64,000 bases of DNA from Planctomycetia bacterium (lineage in GTDB: Bacteria; Planctomycetota; Phycisphaerae; UBA1845; Fen-1342): positions 558,001 to 622,000 of the forward strand of contig CP054190.1 in the NCBI GenBank assembly GCA_015709575.1, read 5' to 3'. Below are positions 35,459 through 46,158 of this stretch, in pieces. Each line of letters starts with the position of its first letter. The stretch's first letter is position 1. A program made the translations under genes and the position numbers. Under the pieces are notes generated by a model. That model saw only the letters and a list, made by a program, of their open reading frames with translations. It was not told where the DNA came from and did no database searches.

Positions 35459-35749
35459 ATGCGTCGCTCGTTGCGCTCCCGCGTCGCCCGTTTCACGGCG
35501 CTGATTGCGTCCGGCGGAGCGATGATGCAGGTCGGATCCTGCTCCTTCAGCGGCCTGACGAACTTTGTCTCGAATTTCAACCCGTGCGGCAGCATCCTGG
35601 CGTGCGACCCGCTCGAGTATCGCTTCCTGACGTCGGGTTACCAGGGTCCGGGCTTCAACCCGGCCGTGGATCCGGCCTGCTCGTTCCCCCCGTTCTGCGC
35701 TCCCGGCGATGATCCGTTCGTCGGCGGACTGAACGGCGGCGGCGGCTGA
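35459..35749 (+). CDS. Small exported lipopeptide-like protein, subfamily A
   Basis: 96 residues from the ATG at 35459 (ribosome site AGAAAGGGA). An in-frame ATG at 35420, overlapping the previous stop codon as TAATG, would add 13 residues. Signal MRRSLRSRVARFTALIASGG leads to MMQVGSC with lipobox-like VGSC at Cys28. The mature part has Cys in NPCGSILACDP and PACSFPPFCAPGD and a Gly-rich end. The longest of the six cluster members. Function unknown. Confidence 0.68.
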   Translation: MRRSLRSRVARFTALIASGGAMMQVGSCSFSGLTNFVSNFNPCGSILACDPLEYRFLTSGYQGPGFNPAVDPACSFPPFCAPGDDPFVGGLNGGGG

Positions 35750-35907
35750 TTCAGGCCATCCCTCCCGCTACATTCTGAATCACGTTCGGCGCCGCGGCCG
35801 GCGGGTGTCCATCCGGCGGGCGGCGCCGAGCCGACCCGGTCGGCAGGTCCTGCGCCTGCCTGAAGTTTGTCAAACCCGGTAACGCTGCCGTCACCGAGGC
35901 GCGTGCG

Positions 35908-35925
35908 GCCGATACAATTATCGGC
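35908..35925. promoter_or_regulatory. Perfect palindrome overlapping a -10-like hexamer
   Basis: GCCGATA-CAAT-TATCGGC, 7-bp arms. It contains TACAAT (35913-35918) about 100 bp before the ATG at 36019, so it could be an operator over the promoter of the large operon. The rest of 35750-36018 shows no gene. Confidence 0.4.
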
Positions 35926-36018
35926 GCGGCACGTAGCGGCCGCGCCCGCGCACGGTCCCGCACTCGTGTGCCGGTTTGATCCAACCCTGGCCGGCGCCGC
36001 GCGCTTTCGAGGTTTGGA

Positions 36019-39000
36019 ATGCCGATCCTCGCCGCACGTCGCACCCGCCGGCTTACCCCGCTCTTGGTTGCGCTGTTATTCCTGCCGTTGTTCTCCTCGC
36101 GGAGTTCGGCGCAGGGCACGTCCAACGCCACGCTGCCGGAGAGCAACGAGGCGATGATCCTCTCGAGTCGGGTGGAGGAAGCGGTCGCGGCCGGCGATTA
36201 TGCGCTCGCGATCCGGCTGGTGCGCCAGATCATGGATCTCAGTGGTGAGCTGGTCGCCGATCCGCGGCATCGGGTCTATTACCCCGTCTGGCGTAGGGCG
36301 GTGCAGTTGCTCCGCGCTCTGCCGCCCGAAGGGGTGAAGGCCTATCGAGAGCTTGTAGACGCGGAGGTGACGGCGCGATTCGCGGCGGCTTCGGCGTCGG
36401 GAGACCTGGCCGAGCTGGAATTGCTCTTTCGCAAGTTCCCGATCGCGACAAGCTGGCCGGCAATCGGACAGGAGCTGGCCGCGCTGCGACTGGATCTCGG
36501 CCAGGCCACCGAGGCGCTGGCCGTGCTGCGCGAAATGGAATTACAGGGCGCGGTGCTGAGCAGCGGGCTTCGGGCGCAGCAGGTCGTCGCGCTGGGCATG
36601 ATCGGGTCGGTCGCCGAGGCGCGGCGCCGACTGGAGTCGCTTACGTCGGCGGCTCAGCAGGGCACGCCCGCGGAACGCGAGCGCGCCGCCGTGATCGAGG
36701 CCTGGCTGAAGCGCGGTGCAACCGATATCGCCCCGGCCGGGGCCGGCGCGATACAGCCGCTCTTTGGCGGGCGTCTGCCGTGGCGCTCGGGGCTGGATTC
36801 GGCCGCCGGCGCGCAGAAGCTCACAGACGACGCGGCCGCCAACAGCGTCGGATATCAGCGGTCGCTGCCGCTGCTGACTCCGGTGGTCGAGCGGGAGACG
36901 CTGCTGTTTCGCGCGCGGGGAGTGCTCTGGGCGCTGGACGCGGTCGCGCTGACCCCGAAATGGCACGTGGTGGAGCCGCGCTTCCGCGAGGTGATTTCAG
37001 AGTACGCCACCTGGGATCACGACTACGAGGAGGCGACTCCCGATCCGAACTATCCTCCGGAAGCGCGCCAATTGCTTCGCGGCGCGACGCAGCACGCAAT
37101 CTCCGCGGCGGCCGGGCTGGTGTTTACGCTGGAGCCGCGCGGCGGCTCGGAGGCGGATTCGCAGCCGCTGGCACCGGGCTTCATGTTCCCGACGATCGAA
37201 CCGAACCAGCCGAACACGCTGGTCGCGCGGGACGTCTCCAGCGGGACGGACGTCTGGCAGCTCGGCGCGGACGCGGCGGATCCCTTGTACGGCGCGAGTT
37301 TCCAGGACGCGCCGCTGCCGTTGGACGCTGGGCGGCTGGCGGTGCTGGTGCGTGTGCGCCAGGAACTGGTGCTGCTGATCCTGGACGCGGCGACGGGGCG
37401 CGAACTGGCACGAACGCCGATCGCCGGGCCGCCAACCCATCTGCCGATGGATGGCGGTCGCGGGCTGCTGGCGGCGGATGAGACCACGATCTACGTGACG
37501 ACCGGCAACGGCGTCGTCGCGGCCATCTCACGGGCGGATTACGGCTGGCGCTGGGCCGCGACCTACTCGACGCGAAACGCGCGACGCGGCGGTTTCATGC
37601 CGTGGCGGGGGCGCGGGGATTTTGACCTGCCGGCCCGTGAGTACAGCGTGGATCGCCCGGTGCTGGTGGCGGACGTGCTGGTGGCCGCGCCGGTGGATGC
37701 GGCCGAAATCCTCGCGTTTGATCGGTTCGACGGTCGGGTGCGCTGGCGAATTCCGCGGGGCGAGTCGCTCGCGTTGTTAGGCGCCACCTCCGACGGCGTG
37801 CTGCTGGCCGGCGGTCACGTGGAGTGCGTTGATCCGTCCGACGGGGTGACTGTTCTGTGGCGATCCGTGCCGCTGGAGCTGACCGGGCGCCCGGCGATCG
37901 ACGGACAGCGCGTCTATGTTCCCACCCGCGGCGGCGTGCTGGCGTTGGGGGCGCGCGACGGGCGGATCGTCGCGGCCCAGGATCCGCACCGCGTCTCGCC
38001 CGCCTCGGACCCGCTGGTGGCCAGCCTCGTGCTGACCGATCACGCGCTGCTGGCGGTCACGCCCAACACGGTTTGGAAGCATCCCGACCCGGCCCGGGTC
38101 CGCGGACTTTCCGGGCGACCCGGCGCGGATGGAGGCCTGGACCCGCGCGGGGCGCTGGCGCTGGCGTGGGTGCATACGCAGGAGGGCGATCTCGGCGAGG
38201 CCCTGCAAATCCTGGAAAAACTCGACGTGTCCGATCGCGCGCTGGGAGCGGCCCGCGACGCGCTGCTGAGCCGCACGTTCGTGGCGCTCTCGCGGGACTC
38301 CGGCTCCGCCGAGGAGCGGCTGGCGTGGCTGCGCCGCGCCACGGCGCTGCCGCTTGGCGAGGAATCCGCCTCTGACCTGGCCGTGCTGGTCGGTCGGACG
38401 CTGGAGGAGGCCGGGCGCTGGAACGAGGCGCTGGCACACTATCGCGATGCGCTGCTGCGCGAGAGCGCGGTCGGCCTGGTGCCGGCCGGCGGCGGCCGCC
38501 GGCGCGCGGCGTGGGTGGATGCTGCGCTGCGCATCGGCGAGTGCCTGGCACGGGTCGATCCGCGGACGGCCGCCGCGTTTTACGGCGAGCTGGCCGATGG
38601 GGCGATCCGCAGCGGGTCGGCGGCCCTGATGCAGCGGGCGCTGTTCGTGCTTCCGCGCGAGGCCGAGCGCGGGAAGCTGGCGCGGGTGCTGCTGGCGACC
38701 GGCTGGTCTCCCGAGTTGTTGATTGATCACGTGAATGAGGCCCGCGCGGATGATGCTTCTCACTCGGATCAGCGCGGGCTGCTGCTGGATCGCTGGGAGA
38801 TTCACGTCGCGCTTGGGATGATGGAGCCCGCGCGGGCGGATGCCGAAGCGTGGGCCGCGCTGACGGCCGCATCGGCAGCCGATCCGTCAGGCTCCGTGCC
38901 GGTGGGCGCAGCCGCGTCCGCCGCCGAGGCGTCCGTCGCGGGCGGATCGGTGGGCGGCGATGCCGGACGGGCCGAGCGGGCGACGGCGGAAGCGCCGGTC

Positions 39001-40440
39001 GTCACGGGCGCTGATGAGCCGCCGATTGCAGCGGTCGCGCCGCCTTCGGAAGAGGAGCAGCGCCGCGCGCAGCGCATCAGCCGCTCGCTGCGCAAGTTGG
39101 AGCAGGGACAGGAGCCGCCATTCGGAGAGACGTACTTCCGCGCCTGGGCGGAGTCCGGGTGTGAACTGGTCGCCGACGCTTCCCCGCCGTCCGTGCCACC
39201 GGGGCAGTTCTTTCTCACGCGCGACGTGCAACAGCCCCGGCTGGTCCTGCGCGGCCCCGGGGGGGAGCGCCGCCGCGAGGTGGATGCCGGGCTGCTGCCC
39301 GCCAGGAGCGACGTGCCGGGCGCAGCGCTGGGCGGGCTGGTATGGGGGTTTAACGAGGCGCCGCGTGATGAGAACCCCAGGTTGGCGGCCTGGCCCGCCG
39401 TGCGGCACGGTACGCGCGCCGCGGTGGCGGTTGAAGGCGGCATCATCGGCGTAGGGATGGGTCCTGAGCGCGGCGGTGGGCGACGCCTGTGGACGCGCAG
39501 CACGGCTTGGGGGCCTGTGCCGGAGGATTATCACGCGCGCGCAGCGGCCGGGACGGCGGGCGTGCTGATCGCGGCCCGGGGCGGCGCGGTTGAGTTGCTT
39601 TCGTGGTCGGATGGCCGGCCGCGATGGGTTCGGGAGATGACGGCTTCGACGCCGACGCGCGTGCTGCTGTCGGAGCGATCGGCGATTATCGTCACGGATG
39701 ATCGCTCGCTGATATCGATCGATGCCCGCTACGGCGAGCGCGAAACGCTCTGGCCGGCGTCGCACGGCACGGTGCTGCGGGCGCTGCTGATCGACGACGT
39801 GCTGGTGATCCGGGGGGATTCCGCCGTCGGCGGTTTTGACCCCGATACGCTGGATCGCAAGTGGACGATCCCGGTCGAGATGTCGCAGTGCGAGCCGGTG
39901 ATCGGGCGGCCGTGGGTGTTGATCCGGCCGGGCGACCAGCAGTGGAGCGTCGTGGACGTGCACAGCGGGACGGTGGTGATGCGGCCGGCAGTGAAGATGT
40001 CCGACCGGCTGGGCTGCGCCGCGGTGGACGCCGAGCGGCTGCTCGTGACGACCGTGTCCGAGCGCGGCGACGGCACGAGTCTTGAGGTGCAGGTTCAGGC
40101 GTTCGGGCTGGCGGACGGCGCGCCGGCGTGGTCGCAGGCCGTTTCAGGCGGCCTGGCCCCGAACCCGACGCAGCTCGCCGGACACGATCGCTTCGCAGCC
40201 CTGCTGTCGGTGGGGCGGACGGAGCGCGGCCGCGAGGATTCCGGCGCGCCGCCGCTGCGGCTGATCCTGATCGACAAGCAGGACGGACGGGTCACGCCGG
40301 CGCGCGACCTCTCGGCCGACCTGCTGCGTGAGCAGCGCGTACCGGTGCATCATTGCACGCCGCTGCTGCTGGTGTCGCCGGCGCGGATGGTTGTGCATGC
40401 CCTGGGCACGACGGTGGCCTTCGGAAGCTCGGAGCGGTGA
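36019..40440 (+). CDS. Giant exported PQQ-type beta-propeller/TPR protein
   Basis: 1473 residues. The signal peptide (LTPLLVALLFLPLFSSRSSA) is followed by a helical TPR-like region (about 45-240). A first propeller follows (about 285-690) with repeated blades such as DVSSGTDVWQLG, DRFDGRVRWRIP and DGRIVAAQDP. Next is a second TPR-like stretch (about 700-945), an Ala-rich linker (about 950-1010) and a second propeller (about 1040-1470; SWSDGRPRWVREM, DPDTLDRKWTI). This BamB/PQQ-dehydrogenase-like repeat fold is usually a scaffold, and no PQQ enzyme residues are evident. It begins a 13-gene co-directional block; its stop is 3 bp before the next ATG. Confidence 0.85.
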   Translation: MPILAARRTRRLTPLLVALLFLPLFSSRSSAQGTSNATLPESNEAMILSSRVEEAVAAGDYALAIRLVRQIMDLSGELVADPRHRVYYPVWRRAVQLLRALPPEGVKAYRELVDAEVTARFAAASASGDLAELELLFRKFPIATSWPAIGQELAALRLDLGQATEALAVLREMELQGAVLSSGLRAQQVVALGMIGSVAEARRRLESLTSAAQQGTPAERERAAVIEAWLKRGATDIAPAGAGAIQPLFGGRLPWRSGLDSAAGAQKLTDDAAANSVGYQRSLPLLTPVVERETLLFRARGVLWALDAVALTPKWHVVEPRFREVISEYATWDHDYEEATPDPNYPPEARQLLRGATQHAISAAAGLVFTLEPRGGSEADSQPLAPGFMFPTIEPNQPNTLVARDVSSGTDVWQLGADAADPLYGASFQDAPLPLDAGRLAVLVRVRQELVLLILDAATGRELARTPIAGPPTHLPMDGGRGLLAADETTIYVTTGNGVVAAISRADYGWRWAATYSTRNARRGGFMPWRGRGDFDLPAREYSVDRPVLVADVLVAAPVDAAEILAFDRFDGRVRWRIPRGESLALLGATSDGVLLAGGHVECVDPSDGVTVLWRSVPLELTGRPAIDGQRVYVPTRGGVLALGARDGRIVAAQDPHRVSPASDPLVASLVLTDHALLAVTPNTVWKHPDPARVRGLSGRPGADGGLDPRGALALAWVHTQEGDLGEALQILEKLDVSDRALGAARDALLSRTFVALSRDSGSAEERLAWLRRATALPLGEESASDLAVLVGRTLEEAGRWNEALAHYRDALLRESAVGLVPAGGGRRRAAWVDAALRIGECLARVDPRTAAAFYGELADGAIRSGSAALMQRALFVLPREAERGKLARVLLATGWSPELLIDHVNEARADDASHSDQRGLLLDRWEIHVALGMMEPARADAEAWAALTAASAADPSGSVPVGAAASAAEASVAGGSVGGDAGRAERATAEAPVVTGADEPPIAAVAPPSEEEQRRAQRISRSLRKLEQGQEPPFGETYFRAWAESGCELVADASPPSVPPGQFFLTRDVQQPRLVLRGPGGERRREVDAGLLPARSDVPGAALGGLVWGFNEAPRDENPRLAAWPAVRHGTRAAVAVEGGIIGVGMGPERGGGRRLWTRSTAWGPVPEDYHARAAAGTAGVLIAARGGAVELLSWSDGRPRWVREMTASTPTRVLLSERSAIIVTDDRSLISIDARYGERETLWPASHGTVLRALLIDDVLVIRGDSAVGGFDPDTLDRKWTIPVEMSQCEPVIGRPWVLIRPGDQQWSVVDVHSGTVVMRPAVKMSDRLGCAAVDAERLLVTTVSERGDGTSLEVQVQAFGLADGAPAWSQAVSGGLAPNPTQLAGHDRFAALLSVGRTERGREDSGAPPLRLILIDKQDGRVTPARDLSADLLREQRVPVHHCTPLLLVSPARMVVHALGTTVAFGSSER

Positions 40441-40443
40441 GCG

Positions 40444-41595
40444 ATGAAGACGCGCTTCGCAGAATTGAAACGCACTAGCCGCCAGCCGCGGGGGACGGTT
40501 CACGTCGCGGCGCTCTGCGCTGCCCTGATCGCGGCGTGCACCGCTTCGGGTCAGGATGCTTCGCCGCCGACGTCGGCTGCCCCGGCCGCGGCGGAGGCGG
40601 AAGCGATTGAAGCGCTGCTGCCGGAGGCGCCGCGCGAGGTGACGCCGGCGACGCGCACGGCGATCGAGAAGGGGTTGCGATACCTGGCCCAGACGCAGAA
40701 TCGCGACGGCAGTTGGCGCACGTCCGGTGGCTCGGGCGGATACCCGACCGCGATGACGGCGCTGGCCGGAATGGCGCTGCTGTCGGGCGGCAACACGCCG
40801 ACGCAGGGGCCGTACGCGCGCAACGTGAGCAGTGCGCTGACGTACCTGCTGCGCGGCGCACGGCGCGACGGGTTGATTGCACAGGAGGAGGAACTGGCCC
40901 ATTGCATGCACGGGCACGGCTTCGCGACCCTGTTCCTTGCCCAGTGCCTGGGCGTGGAGGAGGATGCGCAGCGGCAGGGGCAGCTTCGGCTGGCGCTGCA
41001 GCGGGCGGTGGAACTGACCGGCCGCTCTCAGAGCGTGGCGGGCGGGTGGCTGTACACGCCGACGGCGCAGGCGGATGAAGGCTCGGTGACGGTGACGCAG
41101 GTGCAGGCGCTGCGGGCCTGCCGCAACGCGGGCATCGCGGTGTCGAAGAAGCTGATCGACTCGGCGATGAAGTATCTCGACAAGTCGCAGAACGATGACG
41201 GCGGCATTCGCTACCAGTATTCGGACAGCGGCCCCAGCCGCCCGGCCATCACGGCCGCGGCGGTGGTGTGCTGGTACAACGCCGGCATTTACGACGAGCC
41301 GAACGTGGTCAAGGCGCTGCGCTTCTGCGAGCGCTCGCTGGCGCCGGGCACGACGCCTGAGGGGATGTTCTTCGGACACTATTTCTATGCCCATCTCTAC
41401 ATGTCGCAGGTGATGTATCTGGCCGGCGAGGAGAAGTGGCGGCAGTATTACCCTGCGATCCGCGATATTCTGATCCGCAAGCAGGCGGATGACGGTTCGT
41501 GGGACGGTGATCACGTCGGGACGACCTACGGCACCGCGGTGGCGCTGGTGATTCTGCAGATTCCTTACAAGCATCTGCCGATCGTGCAGCGCTAG
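40444..41595 (+). CDS. Prenyltransferase/squalene-cyclase repeat-fold exported protein
   Basis: 383 residues. The N-terminus ([19 protein letters not shown]) has a lipobox-like IAAC at Cys32 or a type I site ASG-QD. The rest is an alpha/alpha toroid with [21 protein letters not shown] and [11 protein letters not shown] repeats, as in squalene cyclases and prenyltransferases. The catalytic DxDD of cyclases is not seen, so it is probably a binding scaffold. Planctomycetes often encode such proteins beside MoxR. It lies 3 bp after the propeller gene and 32 bp before MoxR. Confidence 0.88.
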   Translation: MKTRFAELKRTSRQPRGTVHVAALCAALIAACTASGQDASPPTSAAPAAAEAEAIEALLPEAPREVTPATRTAIEKGLRYLAQTQNRDGSWRTSGGSGGYPTAMTALAGMALLSGGNTPTQGPYARNVSSALTYLLRGARRDGLIAQEEELAHCMHGHGFATLFLAQCLGVEEDAQRQGQLRLALQRAVELTGRSQSVAGGWLYTPTAQADEGSVTVTQVQALRACRNAGIAVSKKLIDSAMKYLDKSQNDDGGIRYQYSDSGPSRPAITAAAVVCWYNAGIYDEPNVVKALRFCERSLAPGTTPEGMFFGHYFYAHLYMSQVMYLAGEEKWRQYYPAIRDILIRKQADDGSWDGDHVGTTYGTAVALVILQIPYKHLPIVQR

Positions 41596-41627
41596 CGCCG
41601 CCCGAATCGACCAGAGCGGAGAATCGC

Positions 41628-42791
<1,164 letters not shown>

Positions 42792-43664
42792 GACGATCGC
42801 CCGGCTGCACGGGTTGGAGCTGCGCGCCCGCGGCGTCGTCGCGGGGTTCATCTCCGGCATGCACCGCAGCGCCTACCGCGGCTACAGCGTCGAGTTCGCC
42901 GAGCATCGGCAATACGCGCCCGGCGATGACATCCGGCATCTGGACTGGCGCATCTTCGGCCGCGCGGACAAGTTCTTCATCAAGCAGTTTGAGGAGGAGA
43001 CCAACCTCCGCTGCAACGTCCTGCTCGACATCAGCCGCTCGATGGGCTTTGCCGGCCGCGGGCGCTCCAAGCTTGAATACGGCTGCACGCTGACCGCCTG
43101 TCTGGCCTACCTGCTGACGCAGCAGCACGACGCGGCCGGTCTGGTCACTTTTGACGCCGCCGTGCGGGCGCGGCTGCCGTGCCGGACCGGTCGCGCGCAC
43201 CTGGCCGACGTGCTGCACACGCTGGAGGGGCTGGCACCCAGCGGCCAGACGGACGTGAAGGTGCTCTTTCACCGGCTCGCCGAGGAGCTTCAGCACCGCT
43301 CCACCGTCGTGCTCATCAGCGACCTGCTCACGGACATCGAGGACGTTGTCAGCGGCATCGGGCACATCTGCCTGGCCGGGCACGAGTTGATCGTGCTGCA
43401 CGTGCTCGACGACGCAGAATGGAACTTCCCTTATTCCGAGAACATTCTGTTCGAGGGAATCGAGGACGATCTGCGGCTGCTCACCGACCCGCAATCGCTC
43501 CGCCGGAATTATCTCGCCGCCGTCGAGCGTTTCGTCACGCGCGTGCGGGCCACCTGTCTGCGCCACGGCGCGGACTACGTCGCGGTGAACACCGCCGATG
43601 CGCCCGCGGTCGTGCTCGGCGGATACCTCGGCGCCCGTACGCAGCGCGCCATCCGGGGGCGTGC

Positions 43665-46082
43665 ATGAGCGGCGCGGCGCTGCTGGCGATGGGGTTCGTG
43701 AATCCGGCCTTGCTGGGCGGGCTGGCGCTGGTCGCCGTGCCGATCCTCATTCATCTGCTCTCGCGACGGCGCTATCGGCGCATCGAGTGGGCCGCGACCC
43801 GCTGGCTGCTGGAGGCTGAGCGCGAGACGCGCCGTCGCGTGCGGCTGGAGCAATGGCTGCTGCTGGCGGCGCGCTGCCTGGCCATGGGCCTGCTAGTGTT
43901 GCTGGTGGCGCGGCCCTTCCTGCAACCCGGGGCGCTGGCGGCGCTGCTGGGCGGAAACACCGCCGCCGAGCGAATCATCATTCTGGATGACTCGGCCAGC
44001 CTGGCGCATCGCCGCGGCGCCGTCGAGGATTTTTCGCGGTTGCGCGACGGCCTGCGCCGCCTGCTGGGCTGGCTGGGCCGCGAGTCCTCCGCGGCGCGCG
44101 TCACCGTTTATCTGGCCTCGCAGCCACAGCGTCCGCTGATCGCCGACCAGCGCCTGAGCCTGCCGGTAGTGCAGGAGATTGATCGACGCCTGGAGGAAAT
44201 CCGGCCGACCGTGTCGCCCGCCCGCCCGCGCGACGTGGTTTCCGCCGTGGCGGACTCGCTTTCGGCGCGCCCCTCAATCGACCGCGCCGACATCTTCATT
44301 CTCTCGGATTTCCAGCAAACGGACTGGGTTCCGCCGGGCGGCACGGGGCGCGGACCGTTCGAGCCGCTCGCGCGCCTGGCTCAGTCGGGCGGTCGCACCC
44401 GGGACGTGCGGGCCGTGTTGATCCGGCTCGATTCCGCCCCGCGACCAAACGTCGCCGTCACGCACGTCGATTTTGAGCGACCGCATCGTGTCGCCGGCCT
44501 GCCGGCCGTGCTGCGCGCGAGCGTCGCGAATTTCGGCCCGCAGCGGGCCGAGTCGCTCGATGCGAGGATTGAAATCGACGGGGCCGGCATGCCGCCCGTG
44601 CCGGTGCCGCCGATCGACCCCGGTGCGCAGGTCGCCGTTTCGCTCGAGGTGACGTTTCCTGACGCCGGTTATCGCGAATTGGCGCTGAGTGTTCGCGGTT
44701 CGGACGGATTTCCGATCGACGACGTACGGCGCATCACCACGCGCGTGCAGGACGCGGTCTCCGTGCTGATCGTCAACGGTGCACCGTCGGCCGACCCACA
44801 GGCCGATGAGGCGCACCTGCTTCGCAGCGCGCTGGCGCCGCCGGGGCCGTTCAGCTCCGGGAATCGCGTCGAGGTGATCGACCCGCGCGAACTGGACGGC
44901 GCGCCGCTCGACCCCTACGACTGCGTCATTCTCTGCAATGTCCCGCCGCCATCCGACGGCGCGGTGCAGGCGCTGGAGCGATTCGTACGGGACGGGGGCG
45001 GGCTGATCGTCTTTCTCGGGCATGAGGCGGCCGACGTCGATGCCTACAACGCCGCGCTGCACCGCGGAGGCGCGGGTCTGCTGCCGCTGGCGCTGGAGCG
45101 TGAGGTGGTGATTCCGCCGCCCTCGAGCGGCGTTGGCCTGATTCGCAGCGCCGTCCATCCGCTGACGACCGTGTTTCCGGCGGATGCCGAGGGGCTATCG
45201 GAGTACGTGCGATTTCGTCGATACATGACGCTCGCGCCAGCGCCGGCTGCGGAGCCGGCGCCGCCCGGCGGCTCGGCAGGCGCACCGCCGAACGTGGCCG
45301 GGCTGGACGCCGGTGTGGGCAACGACCCGGACGTGAGTTCGGCGGCTCCGGCTGGCGGCGCAAGGCCGGAACCGACACAAACGGCCCTGGTGCTCGCCCA
45401 TTATTCGGATGACGCTTCCACGCCGGCCATCGTCGAGCGCGGCTTCGGAGCGGGGCGGGTGGTGCTGTTCACGTCGACGGTTGATCTTGACTGGAACGAC
45501 TGGGCCCGCGCCGCGGACGGCAGCTATGTCGTCACGATGCTGGAATCCGTGCAATACGCGGGGCGCCGCGACGACCATCTGCCGTCCCTCTGTCCTGGCG
45601 AGCCGATCACGCTGACCGCCTCGGCCGATCAATTCGAGACCCGCGCCACGCTGAGATCGCCGGCACGGCCGATCGATCCCGACGTGGCCGTGGTGGGGCG
45701 CGCGGCCGATGGTGCGGTTGGCGCGCCGCTTCGCTTCGAGATTCCGGCGCCGTCGCGCCTGGGAACCTATCAGCTCGTGCTCACCGGGCGCGACGGCTCC
45801 GAGACGCTCCGTCCGCTGGCGGTGAATCTCGATCCGGCCGAATCAGACTTGCGCGCCGCTCCGGCGTCGGAACTGACCGCCGCCCTTGCGGGAATCCCGC
45901 ACGAACTGATGGCGATGGATGAGTCGTTCGACGGCGGGGCGGAGGAGAGCCGCCGCGAGTTGTGGCGGACGATCCTGTTGGTCGTGATCGCACTACTGAT
46001 GGGTGAGCAGTGGATGGCGTGGTGGTTCGGTCGGGCTGAGGCGGCGGGCGCCACGAATCGGTCGTTGCGAAGCGGCCCCTGA
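43665..46082 (+). CDS. BatA-like membrane protein with vWA domain
   Basis: 805 residues from the ATG in the ATGA overlap at 43665; the frame is open further upstream over DUF58 and that part is rejected. The BatA N-terminal signature spans two membrane helices: NPALLGGLALVAVPILIHLL, then RRRYRRIEWAA and WLLLAARCLAMGLLVLLV. A vWA-like domain follows (IIILDDSASLAHRR). The central region has beta-sandwich and amidotransferase-like parts (ALERFVRDGGGLIVFLGHEA). A C-terminal membrane helix (LLVVIALLMGEQWMAWWF) places most of the protein outside the cytoplasm. Confidence 0.92.
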   Translation: MSGAALLAMGFVNPALLGGLALVAVPILIHLLSRRRYRRIEWAATRWLLEAERETRRRVRLEQWLLLAARCLAMGLLVLLVARPFLQPGALAALLGGNTAAERIIILDDSASLAHRRGAVEDFSRLRDGLRRLLGWLGRESSAARVTVYLASQPQRPLIADQRLSLPVVQEIDRRLEEIRPTVSPARPRDVVSAVADSLSARPSIDRADIFILSDFQQTDWVPPGGTGRGPFEPLARLAQSGGRTRDVRAVLIRLDSAPRPNVAVTHVDFERPHRVAGLPAVLRASVANFGPQRAESLDARIEIDGAGMPPVPVPPIDPGAQVAVSLEVTFPDAGYRELALSVRGSDGFPIDDVRRITTRVQDAVSVLIVNGAPSADPQADEAHLLRSALAPPGPFSSGNRVEVIDPRELDGAPLDPYDCVILCNVPPPSDGAVQALERFVRDGGGLIVFLGHEAADVDAYNAALHRGGAGLLPLALEREVVIPPPSSGVGLIRSAVHPLTTVFPADAEGLSEYVRFRRYMTLAPAPAAEPAPPGGSAGAPPNVAGLDAGVGNDPDVSSAAPAGGARPEPTQTALVLAHYSDDASTPAIVERGFGAGRVVLFTSTVDLDWNDWARAADGSYVVTMLESVQYAGRRDDHLPSLCPGEPITLTASADQFETRATLRSPARPIDPDVAVVGRAADGAVGAPLRFEIPAPSRLGTYQLVLTGRDGSETLRPLAVNLDPAESDLRAAPASELTAALAGIPHELMAMDESFDGGAEESRRELWRTILLVVIALLMGEQWMAWWFGRAEAAGATNRSLRSGP

Positions 46083-46158
46083 CGCGGGCGGCGCGCCGTG
46101 CCGCGGTTGCGCCAGACAATGCTATTGACGCCCGGCTTCCTGTGAACAGGCTGATGAG

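Noticed and set aside
43179-43664. 162-residue extension of the BatA-like protein
   Set aside because: Frame shadow of DUF58; the ATGA overlap and the BatA N-terminal helix fix the start at 43665.
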